Origin: CAZDUS01 sp964609375
GTDB taxonomy: Bacteria; Verrucomicrobiota; Kiritimatiellia; CAIKKV01; CAITUY01
NCBI GenBank assembly: GCA_964609375.1
Contig: CAZSSA010000072.1
Coordinates: 1-12,245, forward strand
Reading direction: 5' to 3'
DNA: 12,245 nucleotides
A program made the position numbers and the translations under genes. How positions within the stretch are numbered: position 1 is the first letter of the stretch; each line of letters begins with the position of its first letter. Under the pieces are notes generated by a model, which searched no databases, had not been told where the DNA came from, and saw only the letters and a list, made by a program, of their open reading frames with translations. Shown here one piece after another: positions 1 through 7,476 of the stretch.

Positions 1-1710
1 AAAGAAATCAACAATGTGCTCCGCCATGACCGGTCCGACATCCGGCACCCGCTGCAACATCTCGGCATCCGCCTTGGCTAACTTATCCAGCTCTCCAAAA
101 TACTCCGCCAGCTTCCGCGCCGCCCCCTCACCCACATGCAAAATGCCAAGACTGTGAATCAACCGCCACAAATCCTGCTGTTTACTTCCCTCAATCGCCT
201 TGACCACATTTATCGCCGACTTCTCCGCCATCCGCTCCAACCCGGCAATCTGCTCCACCGTCAACCCATACACATCCGCCACATCACGCACCAACTCGCG
301 ATCAACCAATTGGTTAACCAACATCTCTCCGAGCCCCTCAATGTCCATCCCGTGCCGCCCGGCAAAGTGTTCAATCGTCCGCTTGAGCTGAGCAGGACAG
401 GCAATATTGTCGCACCTCCATGCCACAAACTCAGGATCGCGACTGATTGGCCCACCACACGCCGGACACTTTCCATGCAGATGTTCCGTCAAATCAAACG
501 GACGCGAGTCGCTCTTCCGCCTGGCAAGGACCACCTCAACCACCGCCGGAATCACTTCTCCCGCCTTCTCAATAATCACCACGTCCCCAACCCGGATATC
601 CTTCCGCCTGATCTCTTCCTCGTTATGCAACGTTGCACGCGCAATGGTGGAACCCGCCAACGCCACCGGCTCCAATTCCGCCACCGGTGTCAACGTCCCC
701 GTCCTCCCCACCTGCACAGTAATCGCACATAACACCGTCTGCGCCTGCTCGTGTGAATATTTATAGGCAATGGCATACCGCGGCGCCTTGGCCGTCGTCC
801 CCAACCGCTTCCACTGGCCAAGGTCGTTCACCTTGACCACCGCCCCGTCTATCTCATAGGGCAAGTCGGCCTCCATCCCGCGCAATTCCTCGGAATGGCG
901 AATCACGTCCTCGATCCCCTCACACACCCACCAGTGACCGGGTGTCGGCAGACCCAGTGCCCGCAGCCCCTTCAACACCGCTTCCTGGCTTTCATATTCC
1001 AGCCCTTCAACCGCCCCCACCGCATAGAAAACAACCGACAACGGACGCCGCGCCACAACCTTGGAATCCAATTGCTTCAACGACCCAGCCGTCGCATTGC
1101 GGGGATTCGCAAACGGTTCCTCTTCATTCTTCACACGCTCTTCATTCAGCCGGCGAAATCCCTCGACCGGCATGAAGGCCTCGCCCCGAACTTCGATGAA
1201 CGATGGAATCGTCTCGCCACCAGCCGCGTTCAGCCGCAACGGAATGGCCCGAATGGTCTTCAGGTTTTCGGTAATATCATCGCCGGTTGTCCCATCGCCC
1301 CTTGTTGTCCCCAACACCATCAGCCCGTTTTCATAACGAACGCTGATGGAACAACCGTCCACCTTGGGCTCCAATACGTAGCGGAACGCCTCTCCCGGAA
1401 GCAATTTGCGCACACGCCCGTCAAACTCCCTCAATTCCTCAAAGGAGTAGGTATTATCCAGCGACATCATCGGCTTCAGATGCCGCACGCCTTTGAACTC
1501 CTTGAGGGGCTGCCCCCCCACCCGCTGAGTGGGGGAATCGGGCGTCACAAGGCCGGGATACTGCTCCTCCAGATGCTTGAGTTCGTCATAAAGACGATCA
1601 TAGTCCCGGTCGGAAATCTCCGGACGGGCCTCCACATAATACAACCGGTTATGCCGATCAATAGCCGTTCGAAGACTATCAATCCGGTGCCGTGCTTCAG
1701 CATCACTCAT
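1..1710 (-). CDS. ligA: NAD+-dependent DNA ligase LigA, 3' end cut off by the window edge
   Basis: Seals nicks in duplex DNA using NAD+ during replication and repair, in the cytoplasm. The open frame runs from the ATG at 1710 to the window edge without a stop, giving 570 codons; full LigA is about 670, so the end of the helix-hairpin-helix region and the BRCT domain lie outside. Visible in order: the N-terminal Ia region with the YY and DxxYDxLYDEL pattern (residues 24-44), SLDN (83-86), the adenylation motif EPKVDG with catalytic Lys116, RGDGxxGDD (about 137-145), EVRGE (163-167), NPRNATAGS (192-200), the OB region, a four-Cys zinc finger (Cys415, 418, 433, 438), then HhH motifs ending at VGPVMAEHIVDFF. 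An AAAGG sits 5 nt before the ATG. It is last in the left-hand gene run, 80 nt after the 62-codon gene. Identification is secure. Confidence 0.97.
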   Translation of the reverse strand, partial: MSDAEARHRIDSLRTAIDRHNRLYYVEARPEISDRDYDRLYDELKHLEEQYPGLVTPDSPTQRVGGQPLKEFKGVRHLKPMMSLDNTYSFEELREFDGRVRKLLPGEAFRYVLEPKVDGCSISVRYENGLMVLGTTRGDGTTGDDITENLKTIRAIPLRLNAAGGETIPSFIEVRGEAFMPVEGFRRLNEERVKNEEEPFANPRNATAGSLKQLDSKVVARRPLSVVFYAVGAVEGLEYESQEAVLKGLRALGLPTPGHWWVCEGIEDVIRHSEELRGMEADLPYEIDGAVVKVNDLGQWKRLGTTAKAPRYAIAYKYSHEQAQTVLCAITVQVGRTGTLTPVAELEPVALAGSTIARATLHNEEEIRRKDIRVGDVVIIEKAGEVIPAVVEVVLARRKSDSRPFDLTEHLHGKCPACGGPISRDPEFVAWRCDNIACPAQLKRTIEHFAGRHGMDIEGLGEMLVNQLVDRELVRDVADVYGLTVEQIAGLERMAEKSAINVVKAIEGSKQQDLWRLIHSLGILHVGEGAARKLAEYFGELDKLAKADAEMLQRVPDVGPVMAEHIVDFF

Positions 1711-1790
1711 ATCGGCCTTTGGAGCGCGGCAGCTTGACGCCGCCTTGATTTCCGCGTGGCTTGACACGCAGTGGCCCATCCGGCCCGTAA
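1711..1790 (-). other. Spacer before ligA with two small hairpins
   Basis: On the minus strand this 80-nt spacer can form two short hairpins. One pairs GCGTG with CACGC (plus 1754-1758 with 1765-1769, 6-nt loop). The other pairs GGCGGC with GCTGCC (plus 1728-1733 with 1739-1744, one G-U pair, 5-nt loop). Both loops carry TCAA. Neither has a U tract, so a simple Rho-independent terminator is unlikely. They may be an RNA-processing or attenuation element ahead of ligA, or nothing. The stems are short enough to arise by chance in GC-rich DNA. Confidence 0.25.
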
Positions 1791-1979
1791 TCAATCCTCT
1801 AACGGCATCGGGTTACAAAGGTTCCCTTCCCGATCAGCCACGCGTCCGCAGTTAAAGCAAATAAACTTTGGATTCTTGGTGATCTGCTTGATCTCGTCAA
1901 AACTACCTTCGCTGGCCAACACACAAAGATGTCCGCCATGGCCATGCTCATGTTTGCAGTCTTTTTTCTTGTCGATCAT
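1791..1979 (-). CDS. Small Cys/His-rich protein of unknown function, 62 aa
   Basis: Function unknown. The 62-residue product starts with a Lys-rich stretch, then a metal-ligand-rich segment with Cys8, His10, His12, His14, His17 and Cys19. A middle part (residues 20-38) looks like a short helix. The tail carries FICFNCGRVA (Cys41, Cys44) and NLCNP (Cys55). The ICxxCGR followed by NLCNP looks like a compact metal-binding knuckle; zinc or iron is inferred. The start is set by AGGAG 7 nt before the ATG at 1979; a longer frame upstream overlaps pgl and lacks such a site. It lies 26 nt after pgl and 80 nt before ligA on the same strand, so it is probably cotranscribed with zwf and pgl. I recall similar short proteins in anaerobes but cannot name a family. 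Confidence 0.8.
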   Translation of the reverse strand: MIDKKKDCKHEHGHGGHLCVLASEGSFDEIKQITKNPKFICFNCGRVADREGNLCNPMPLED

Positions 1980-2005
1980 TTCTTTTCTCCTGAGCTCGTT
2001 TCTTT

Positions 2006-2575
2006 TTACACAGTCCAGAGCTGAACGCTCTTGGCCGCGTGGACGGCCATTCCCGCCGTACATCGTTCCGGCTGTTTCAGCAATTTCTCGATTGCTTCAC
2101 GCTTGTCGGCACCCACGACGATGAAGATAAGTGTTTCCACATACTTTAACAAGTCAGGCGTTACAGAAACTCGATCAGGTTTTTCCGGTCGGCGTATGGC
2201 CACCGCCAATGCCCCGGCCCCCCTCATCACATCATCCCTGGAAAAAAGGGACGCCGTATGCCCGTCCGCCCCTAATCCCAACAACCCCAACGTAATGCGT
2301 CCTCCCGCCTTCAGAAACCGTCCCAGCGAAGTCCCATACTGCTCCGCAGCCTTTTTCAACTCCAGTTCGGTTTGGACGCGCAGCACTCGCCCTTCTTCCA
2401 TCCCCAACATATCCACCAGGGAACGGGTACTACCGTAATTGCTCTCCGGCGACGTATCGGGCACCATGCGCTCGTCGGAATACATCAGGAAAAGATCCTC
2501 GACAGCCTTCAATCGTCGTCGCTCCACCGCTTCGTAAATAGGCAACGGCGTCTTGCCGCCGGCCAACATAACGGC
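2006..2575 (-). CDS. pgl: 6-phosphogluconolactonase, 5' end lost in the assembly gap
   Basis: Hydrolyses 6-phosphoglucono-delta-lactone to 6-phosphogluconate, the second step of the oxidative pentose phosphate pathway. 189 codons are visible before the TAA at 2006-2008, and the N-terminus falls in the N run. Family motifs seen: LAGGKTPLPIYEAV immediately after the gap (phosphate-binding loop), SDERMVPDTSPESNYG (substrate-binding region) and GLLGLGADGHTASLF (active-site loop with the conserved His). The family is usually about 230-250 residues with the GGxTP loop near residue 40, so about 35-40 residues are missing. An internal ATG lies at 2569, inside the conserved loop and therefore not the real start. 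It follows zwf directly, the usual zwf-pgl order. Confidence 0.93.
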   Translation of the reverse strand, partial: AVMLAGGKTPLPIYEAVERRRLKAVEDLFLMYSDERMVPDTSPESNYGSTRSLVDMLGMEEGRVLRVQTELELKKAAEQYGTSLGRFLKAGGRITLGLLGLGADGHTASLFSRDDVMRGAGALAVAIRRPEKPDRVSVTPDLLKYVETLIFIVVGADKREAIEKLLKQPERCTAGMAVHAAKSVQLWTV

Positions 2576-2675
2576 NNNNNNNNNNNNNNNNNNNNNNNNN
2601 NNNNNNNNNNNNNNNNNNNNNNNNNNNNNNNNNNNNNNNNNNNNNNNNNNNNNNNNNNNNNNNNNNNNNNNNNNN
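2576..2675. other. Assembly gap of 100 N
   Basis: The run is exactly 100 N, the usual placeholder for a gap of unknown size. It hides the zwf stop and the pgl start. A frame that appears to read from zwf through the gap ends in a different frame of pgl and is an artefact. The missing parts (roughly 10-15 codons of zwf and 35-40 codons of pgl) would need about 150 nt if the genes are adjacent, so the true gap is probably a little longer than 100. A G6 run on the minus strand borders the right edge. Confidence 0.95.
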
Positions 2676-4149
2676 CCCCCCCTTCCGGCCCTGTACTCCC
2701 AAACGGATATAATGCCGGCTTGACCTTCTCCTCTTCAATCCGCTTCAACACCGGTGTAAAAATATCCCACGCCGCCGCCAGCTCATCCGCCCGGATGAAC
2801 AAATTCCGATCCCCTTGAATCACATCCAGCAACAGGCATTCATAGGCATCCGGTATCGTTTCAGTAAAAGCCGTTTGATAGCGAAGATTCAGTTCCGTCT
2901 GCTGCAATACCAGATCAAGTCCCGGTGCCTTGTTCATGATCCGCAGCGTAATCGCCTCATCCGGCTGGATCCGGATAATCATCTCGTTCGACGTTACCCC
3001 CCCCATCGCCGCTCCGAAAATGTTGTCCGGCAAGCTCCTGAATCGCATCCGCACCTCGTTAATCCTCTGCTCCACCCCCTTTCCGGCCTCGATGTACACG
3101 GGCACACCATCCCACCTCGCATTGCGAATGTGCAGCACCGCTGACGCATAGGTTGGCGTCAGCGAATCCGCAGGCACCCCGGGCTCCCGGGTGTACGCCA
3201 CCCCGCCCCGCTCACTCCCTGCATATTGCCCAATGAACATCTCGTCCATCAAGACCGGCGGAATACACCTCAACAAACGCACCTTCTCATCACGCACCGC
3301 GCCCGCGCTATACCCGGCTGGCTTCTCCATCGTCAACAGCGCCAGAATTTGCAGCAAATGATTCTGCATCACGTCACGAACAATCCCGAACTCGTCGAAA
3401 TACCCGCCCCGATTGCCAACACCCATCGATTCTTTCCATGATATCCTGATGCTCTCCACATAATTCCGATTCCAGATGGGATCAAACACCAGGTTGGCAA
3501 ACCTCAATACCATCAGATTCTGCACAATCTCCTTGCCAAGATAGTGATCAATCCGGAACGTGGATTCCTCGGCAAACACCCTGTTCATTTCCTGAACCAG
3601 ATAATCGGAGGATGCCCGGTCACGCCCGAACGGTTTCTCAATCACCACCCGCGACCATTCCTTCCGCGACCCGCACGCGACCATCCCGGAATTCCCCAAC
3701 GCCCTCGCCACCTCAAGAAATACCGTCGGCGGCACCGCCATATAAAACAGCCGGTTCGCATCGGCACGCCCCTCGATGCCACTCATCAATTGGAACAAAT
3801 CGAGATAGGTATCCACCGCCCCATACTTCCCTGCCGAATAATAACACCTCCGGAGAAACTCCGCCGTTTTCTCCGCGCAGGATTCACCGGGCGAATACCG
3901 GCAGGTCAGATGCTCCGCAATCCTCGCTCGAAATTGATCATGGCTCATTGGCGAGCGCGCCATCCCGTACACATGAAAATCAGCCGGAAGATAACCCTGG
4001 CAATACAACGCAAACAACGCTGGAATGATCTTCCGCTGGGCCAAATCACCCGACGCCCCGACAATCACAATCCCCAGTGGCAAATCCCATTTCCCCACGG
4101 CTGGAGCCACAACCGCCTGCGACCGGTTCACTGGATGTTCATTTGGCAT
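2676..4149 (-). CDS. zwf: Glucose-6-phosphate 1-dehydrogenase, 3' end lost in the assembly gap
   Basis: Oxidises glucose 6-phosphate to the lactone while reducing NADP+ (or NAD+), the entry to the oxidative pentose phosphate pathway. 491 codons are visible. Residues 31-40 hold the dinucleotide-binding GASGDLAQRK, 171-175 EKPFG, and 199-207 the active-site signature RIDHYLGKE with the catalytic-region His202. YFDEFGIVRDVMQNHL follows at about 250-265. The visible end, ALYPFGSTGPEGG, matches the usual C-terminal YxxGSxGP, so only about 10-15 residues are missing. I chose the ATG at 4149 because AGGAG lies 9 nt upstream; a GTG at 4197 in frame would add 16 residues but has no clear ribosome site. 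The start overlaps the end of the 59-codon Cys-rich ORF by 11 nt, which suggests translational coupling. Confidence 0.96.
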
Positions 4150-4318
4150 GACGCAAATCTCCTGCCTTGGATCGCACGCCCTTGCAGCAACCGCCACTCG
4201 CGCAAGGCTTGGCCGTCACCAACCATCCCTGACACAACGCACATCGGGAATCCGGGCACCACTGGCACACCCGGCAGTCGGGACATGGATGCTTCTTACC
4301 TTGGCGACGCCTCTGCAC
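4139..4318 (-). CDS. Nine-cysteine mini-protein between dsbD and zwf, 59 aa (putative)
   Basis: Function unknown. This ORF starts at a GTG at 4318, with GGAGGGG about 4 nt upstream inside the dsbD end, and stops at TGA 4141-4139 just inside zwf. The 59-residue product begins with a basic stretch (residues 3-10), then HPCPDCRVCQWCPDSRCALC with Cys12, 15, 18, 21, 26 and 29 in a CX2CX2CX2CX4CX2C pattern. Further cysteines lie at 39, 44 and 45, followed by a basic tail. Such regular spacing is unlikely by chance and suggests a zinc or Fe-S site. It overlaps dsbD by 23 nt and zwf by 11 nt, so it fills what would otherwise be a 146-nt spacer. I have a loose memory of similar CPxCxxCxxC short proteins in anaerobes but no family name. 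Alternatives are a frameshifted DsbD tail or a chance frame. Confidence 0.62.
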   Translation of the reverse strand: MQRRRQGKKHPCPDCRVCQWCPDSRCALCQGWLVTAKPCASGGCCKGVRSKAGDLRHAK

Positions 4319-5996
4319 GACGCCCCTCCGTCTTACCTTTAGGCTTTAGCACCACATACGTCGGAAGCCCCTTGACGGAATACTCCTCCAGCACCGCACT
4401 GACGGCGGCATCCTGGGGCCGCTCCGCCTGAACTTTGATAACCGTATAACCATTTAGCCGCGCCCGAACCTCCGGCTCACGGAAAGTCGTGGCTTCCATG
4501 GCATGACAGTTTTTGCACCACGTTGCCCAGAAATCCAAAAACACAGGCCGCCCCTCCCCAATCGCCCCCGTAATCCGGGCATCCAAATCATTCCGATCGT
4601 CGGCGCGAACGTGTTGCGCCCCGTCATCTTTCGCCTTTTGAACCCCACCCGTCCCCATCCACCCCTGATACGCCAAAAGCCCGTAATAACCAGCCAAGGC
4701 AACAATAAACACGCCAAACCCGCGCTTAACCCACGTCATCCATCCGCCCGGCTTCGGCAAAAACGATAACCCCGCCCCCGCCAACGGCCACGGCAACGCC
4801 ATGCCCAACCCCAGCACAAACGGTAGCAACACCCCCACCATCGCCCCCGCCGCATATAACTTTCCCGAGAGCAACAGCACCGCAATCACCACCGGCGCCA
4901 CGCAGGCCCCGGCCAATAATGCAGCAACACCTCCCATGACCAATGCCACCAGATAACTTCCTCGTTTCGCCGCGAATCCACTCCCGCCGATCTGCCCTTG
5001 GAACCGCGACAGATCAATCGCGAATACATCAAACATGGCCAATCCCAGCAATACAAACACCACGGCCATCACGGCATTGAACCAGGGCAGGGAATTCAAG
5101 GCGCCGAACTGCGCCCCGGTAAATACAACCACCACCCCAAGCACCCCGTAAACCAACGCCATCCCCATTCCATACGTCCCCCCCAGTGCAAATCCGCGCA
5201 CCTTGGACCCATCCTGTGCACCCGCCCCGATAATCGCCAGATTGATGGGGATCATCGGCAACACGCAGGGAGTCAAATTCAGCAACAATCCGCCCAGGAT
5301 CACGATCAAAAATGTCCACCAAGCGCCGTATTGTTTAAAGAATTCAAGCGGATCAGCCCCGAATAAGGCCATCCCGTGACTCAGTCGGTCACCCATGGAA
5401 CGACCGCTTTTCGCCACCGTCTCCCGACCTTCCAAACGATCCAGAAATCCGAGAAACTCATCCGACCGGAGATACCCCGCCGCCTGCCCCGCCACGATAT
5501 AACCGACTGGGTTCACACCGCCTGGCGGCACCGCTGCATGGTCGTCAACGCTTTCCCCGGCAGCGCTCTTGCTTCCCGCTTGCAATGGCGCTGCGGCTCC
5601 TAACCGAAAGGTTTTCTTCTGCGGGAAAAAGCAGGTGCTCTCATCACATCCCTGGTAGGCAACCTCTACAGAAACACTACCCTCCGGCAGGCTATACACC
5701 GCCGCAAAATCTCCGGTATAGGCCTGCCGCTCCTCCCCCAGCAGCGGATCACGGAATGTGGATGGAACGGGCACCTCAACAGGCGTCAACACCTTGCCGT
5801 CCGATTGAACCGCCAGTTGGTCCGCATAAACATGATAGCCCGATGGAACCTTGAACCTGACCGAGACCACCACTCCCGTCCCCTGCTGAATCCGGCTCAC
5901 ATCAACCCCAAAGGGATCATTGCCGGCAAACGCCATGCCGGCGCTTAACAACATCGCCACCAGAGCCCCCCACACCCACCGATTTTTCAGCATCAT
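4296..5996 (-). CDS. dsbD: Thiol:disulfide interchange protein DsbD, 566 aa
   Basis: Moves electrons from cytoplasmic thioredoxin across the inner membrane to periplasmic thiol proteins. Residues 1-24 are a signal peptide (AMAFA then GN). The periplasmic alpha domain (about 25-135) has YQGCDESTC with the Cys117/Cys122 pair. After a linker, eight or so membrane segments span about 225-445, with the two membrane cysteines in LTPCVLPMIPI (Cys244) and AGACVAPVV (Cys365). The gamma thioredoxin domain starts near 470 and has FWATWCKNC (Cys494, Cys497) and cis-Pro545 in KGLPTY. All six redox cysteines are present. The gamma domain ends about 20 residues after the cis-Pro in a charged tail, so the last strand and helix of the fold appear to be missing. 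The ATG at 5996 has AAGGG 7 nt upstream and follows the 119-codon gene by 9 nt. Confidence 0.94.
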   Translation of the reverse strand: MMLKNRWVWGALVAMLLSAGMAFAGNDPFGVDVSRIQQGTGVVVSVRFKVPSGYHVYADQLAVQSDGKVLTPVEVPVPSTFRDPLLGEERQAYTGDFAAVYSLPEGSVSVEVAYQGCDESTCFFPQKKTFRLGAAAPLQAGSKSAAGESVDDHAAVPPGGVNPVGYIVAGQAAGYLRSDEFLGFLDRLEGRETVAKSGRSMGDRLSHGMALFGADPLEFFKQYGAWWTFLIVILGGLLLNLTPCVLPMIPINLAIIGAGAQDGSKVRGFALGGTYGMGMALVYGVLGVVVVFTGAQFGALNSLPWFNAVMAVVFVLLGLAMFDVFAIDLSRFQGQIGGSGFAAKRGSYLVALVMGGVAALLAGACVAPVVIAVLLLSGKLYAAGAMVGVLLPFVLGLGMALPWPLAGAGLSFLPKPGGWMTWVKRGFGVFIVALAGYYGLLAYQGWMGTGGVQKAKDDGAQHVRADDRNDLDARITGAIGEGRPVFLDFWATWCKNCHAMEATTFREPEVRARLNGYTVIKVQAERPQDAAVSAVLEEYSVKGLPTYVVLKPKGKTEGRRAEASPR

Positions 5997-6005
5997 CGTT
6001 ATCCC

Positions 6006-6365
6006 TTATGCAGCGCTTCGCTTGGGCCATGTCAAGACAACCTGCAGCACTTCGCGAACAAAAGCACATTCACAGTGCGCCGGACAGGAACCCATCTCAT
6101 CCTTGTTCAGACAGTACCCCGGGCATTCCTTTGTCCCCGTCATCCGCCCTTCATAGAGCGGCCCGTCATACAAGTCAAAAAAATCACCGGCCGGAATGGC
6201 CATCGTCGTTTGGCATCCTTCATCATTGTGATTGAAAAGGAAGAACCCAGCCGAAAGCTCCTTGAATGAGGACTGATACCCTACTACGGTCACGGCAGGA
6301 TCACCCATCAACTCCTGTCGAGTCGCCCACTCATGCCCGCAAGAAGTACATGTCCTGAAAACCAT
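6006..6365 (-). CDS. Cys-rich protein of unknown function, 119 aa, paired with dsbD
   Basis: Function unknown. The N-terminus has TCTSCGHEW (Cys6, Cys9), half of a zinc-ribbon-like knuckle. The centre has VGYQSSFKELSAGFFLFNH, then a Cys in EGCQTTMAIPAG and a DLYDGPLYEG segment. The C-terminal part is a dense cysteine block, TKECPGYCLNKDEMGSCPAH followed by CECAF, then a probable helix ending in TWPKR. No signal peptide or membrane segment is seen, so the protein is probably cytoplasmic. The cysteine spacing suggests a metal or Fe-S site. GAGGGG lies about 4 nt before the ATG at 6365. Its TAA stop overlaps the ribosome-site region of dsbD, and the genes are 9 nt apart, so the two are likely cotranscribed and coupled. 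The pattern looks familiar from uncharacterised proteins of anaerobic bacteria, but I cannot assign a role. Confidence 0.85.
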   Translation of the reverse strand: MVFRTCTSCGHEWATRQELMGDPAVTVVGYQSSFKELSAGFFLFNHNDEGCQTTMAIPAGDFFDLYDGPLYEGRMTGTKECPGYCLNKDEMGSCPAHCECAFVREVLQVVLTWPKRSAA

Positions 6366-6490
6366 AATCCCCTCAACCCCGCCTCAACTCTCTGGATCCT
6401 TGCTTGCGACACCCTCCCTGGCTTCCCTCGCCACCTGCAGGCGCGTTTAAAATAACACCCCTACAGGCAGCGGGAAAACCATTCCGTCAC

Positions 6491-6988
6491 TTACGCCTTC
6501 TCGCCACGCTTGCCCAATTGCTTATCAAGCATCAACAGCGCACCGGTCGAACTCCCCGCCATCTTCAGCATCACAATAATATCGTTGTCATTGGCTTCTT
6601 CTTCAACCTGCTCGGTAATGTACCACTGAAGCAATATCTGTGTGGCATAATCCTTCTCCTTCACCGCAGCATCCATCAGTCCATTGATCGACCTCGTGAT
6701 GGACTGTTCATGTTTCAACGTCGCCTCAAACATCGCCAGCAACGATTTGTATCCCACGGCAGGCTTGGCAATCGCGCCAAGTTCCACCTCGGATCCCTGC
6801 TCCAACAGATAACTCTTGAGTTTCATGGCATGTCCCATTTCCTCCTGAAACTGGACCTGAAACCACTTCGCGGTCCCCTTGTACCCCTTGAGTTCAGCCT
6901 CAGCGGACATCGCCAGATACAAATAAGCCGAATATAGCTCACTGTTGATCTGCTTATTGATCGCTTCCGTCATTTTATTACTAATCAT
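6491..6988 (-). CDS. ftnA: Ferritin (non-haem, FtnA type), 165 aa
   Basis: Stores iron as a ferric mineral in a 24-subunit cytoplasmic shell and oxidises Fe2+ at a ferroxidase centre. The 165-residue length fits bacterial FtnA. Ferroxidase ligands are recognisable: Glu17 in NSELYSAYLYLAM, Tyr24, Glu50 and His53 in QEEMGHAMK, Glu94 in LKHEQSITRSI, and the Glu/Gln cluster in WYITEQVEEEAND (about 123-135). There is no Met-ligand haem signature of bacterioferritin that I can identify. The start at 6988 has AGGAG 9 nt upstream; an in-frame ATG five codons later is less well placed. It follows desulfoferrodoxin by 39 nt, so superoxide removal and iron storage are probably expressed together. The 125-nt stretch after it shows no clear terminator. 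Confidence 0.95.
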   Translation of the reverse strand: MISNKMTEAINKQINSELYSAYLYLAMSAEAELKGYKGTAKWFQVQFQEEMGHAMKLKSYLLEQGSEVELGAIAKPAVGYKSLLAMFEATLKHEQSITRSINGLMDAAVKEKDYATQILLQWYITEQVEEEANDNDIIVMLKMAGSSTGALLMLDKQLGKRGEKA

Positions 6989-7027
6989 CTCATTCTCTCC
7001 TGTTTTCGCTTCCCGTCTTGATTTCTC

Positions 7028-7405
7028 TTAGACCTTCCACAACCCATGCAAATTGCAGTACTCGCGGGCGCTCACAGTCCCTTCCCGCACGCCTTCAAAC
7101 AGCGCTATCGGCGGCTGTCCGGGCTTCAGATGCTGCCTGAGAACCTTATCATCGACCAGCAACTCAATCCATTCAATATAATGCTTCTCTTCCATCGGAT
7201 GCTGAACACTGCCGACGGTCACCTTGACACCATTGGCCACTCTCTCAATCAACGGTATATGCTTTTCCTTGGCGGCATCCACGGTGTTCTCCTTGAACAG
7301 CTTCATCGGCTTATCGCAACACACCAGGGTCCCGCCGCTCGCATGAACCACTTCCACCACATTCCCGCACACCTCACACTTATATATCTCAAGTCGCGTC
7401 GTCAT
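7028..7405 (-). CDS. dfx: Desulfoferrodoxin (two-iron superoxide reductase), 125 aa
   Basis: Reduces superoxide to hydrogen peroxide without making oxygen, taking electrons from rubredoxin, in the cytoplasm of anaerobes. The N-terminal desulforedoxin-like domain holds centre I ligands Cys10, Cys13 (KCEVCGNVVEV) and Cys29, Cys30 (LVCCDKPM). The SOR domain holds centre II: EKHIP with His49, QHPM with His69, KHYIEWI with His75, and EYCNLHGLW with Cys117 and His120. The key Glu47-Lys48 pair next to His49 is present. All expected ligands are there, so it is the two-iron class. I use the ATG at 7405: AGGAG lies 8 nt upstream, whereas the in-frame GTG at 7414 overlaps that ribosome site. It sits 71 nt after rubredoxin and 39 nt before ferritin. 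Confidence 0.97.
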   Translation of the reverse strand: MTTRLEIYKCEVCGNVVEVVHASGGTLVCCDKPMKLFKENTVDAAKEKHIPLIERVANGVKVTVGSVQHPMEEKHYIEWIELLVDDKVLRQHLKPGQPPIALFEGVREGTVSAREYCNLHGLWKV

Positions 7406-7441
7406 GTTATTCACTCCTTTTTGTTATCACTTTATGCTCTC

Positions 7442-7472
7442 GATTGCACACCAGCCCTATTGCCCTGCAATC
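7442..7472 (-). promoter_or_regulatory. Stem-loop between rubredoxin and desulfoferrodoxin
   Basis: A perfect 7-bp inverted repeat, GATTGCA and TGCAATC (plus 7442-7448 and 7466-7472), encloses a 17-nt loop. It begins 4 nt after the rubredoxin stop. No U tract follows on the minus strand, so it does not look like a standard terminator. It could stabilise or process the mRNA between the small rubredoxin message and the downstream genes. That role is inferred from position. Confidence 0.45.
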
Positions 7473-7476
7473 CTTC

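Noticed and set aside
895..1737. Plus-strand open frame of 280 codons
   Set aside because: Antisense to ligA, whose catalytic motifs are all in place on the other strand.
2430..2738. Minus-strand frame reading through the N run
   Set aside because: It exists only because N is read as open; the sides belong to pgl and zwf in other frames.
4150..4197. Longer zwf start at the GTG at 4197
   Set aside because: No ribosome site upstream; the ATG at 4149 has AGGAG at a good distance, and the extra residues do not look like G6PDH.
3544..4431. Plus-strand open frame of 295 codons across zwf and dsbD
   Set aside because: It crosses two recognised genes in antisense and has a low-complexity Pro/His/Arg composition.
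6424..6450. Hairpin around CCTGCAGG after ferritin as a terminator
   Set aside because: The stem needs a bulge and no U tract follows on the minus strand.
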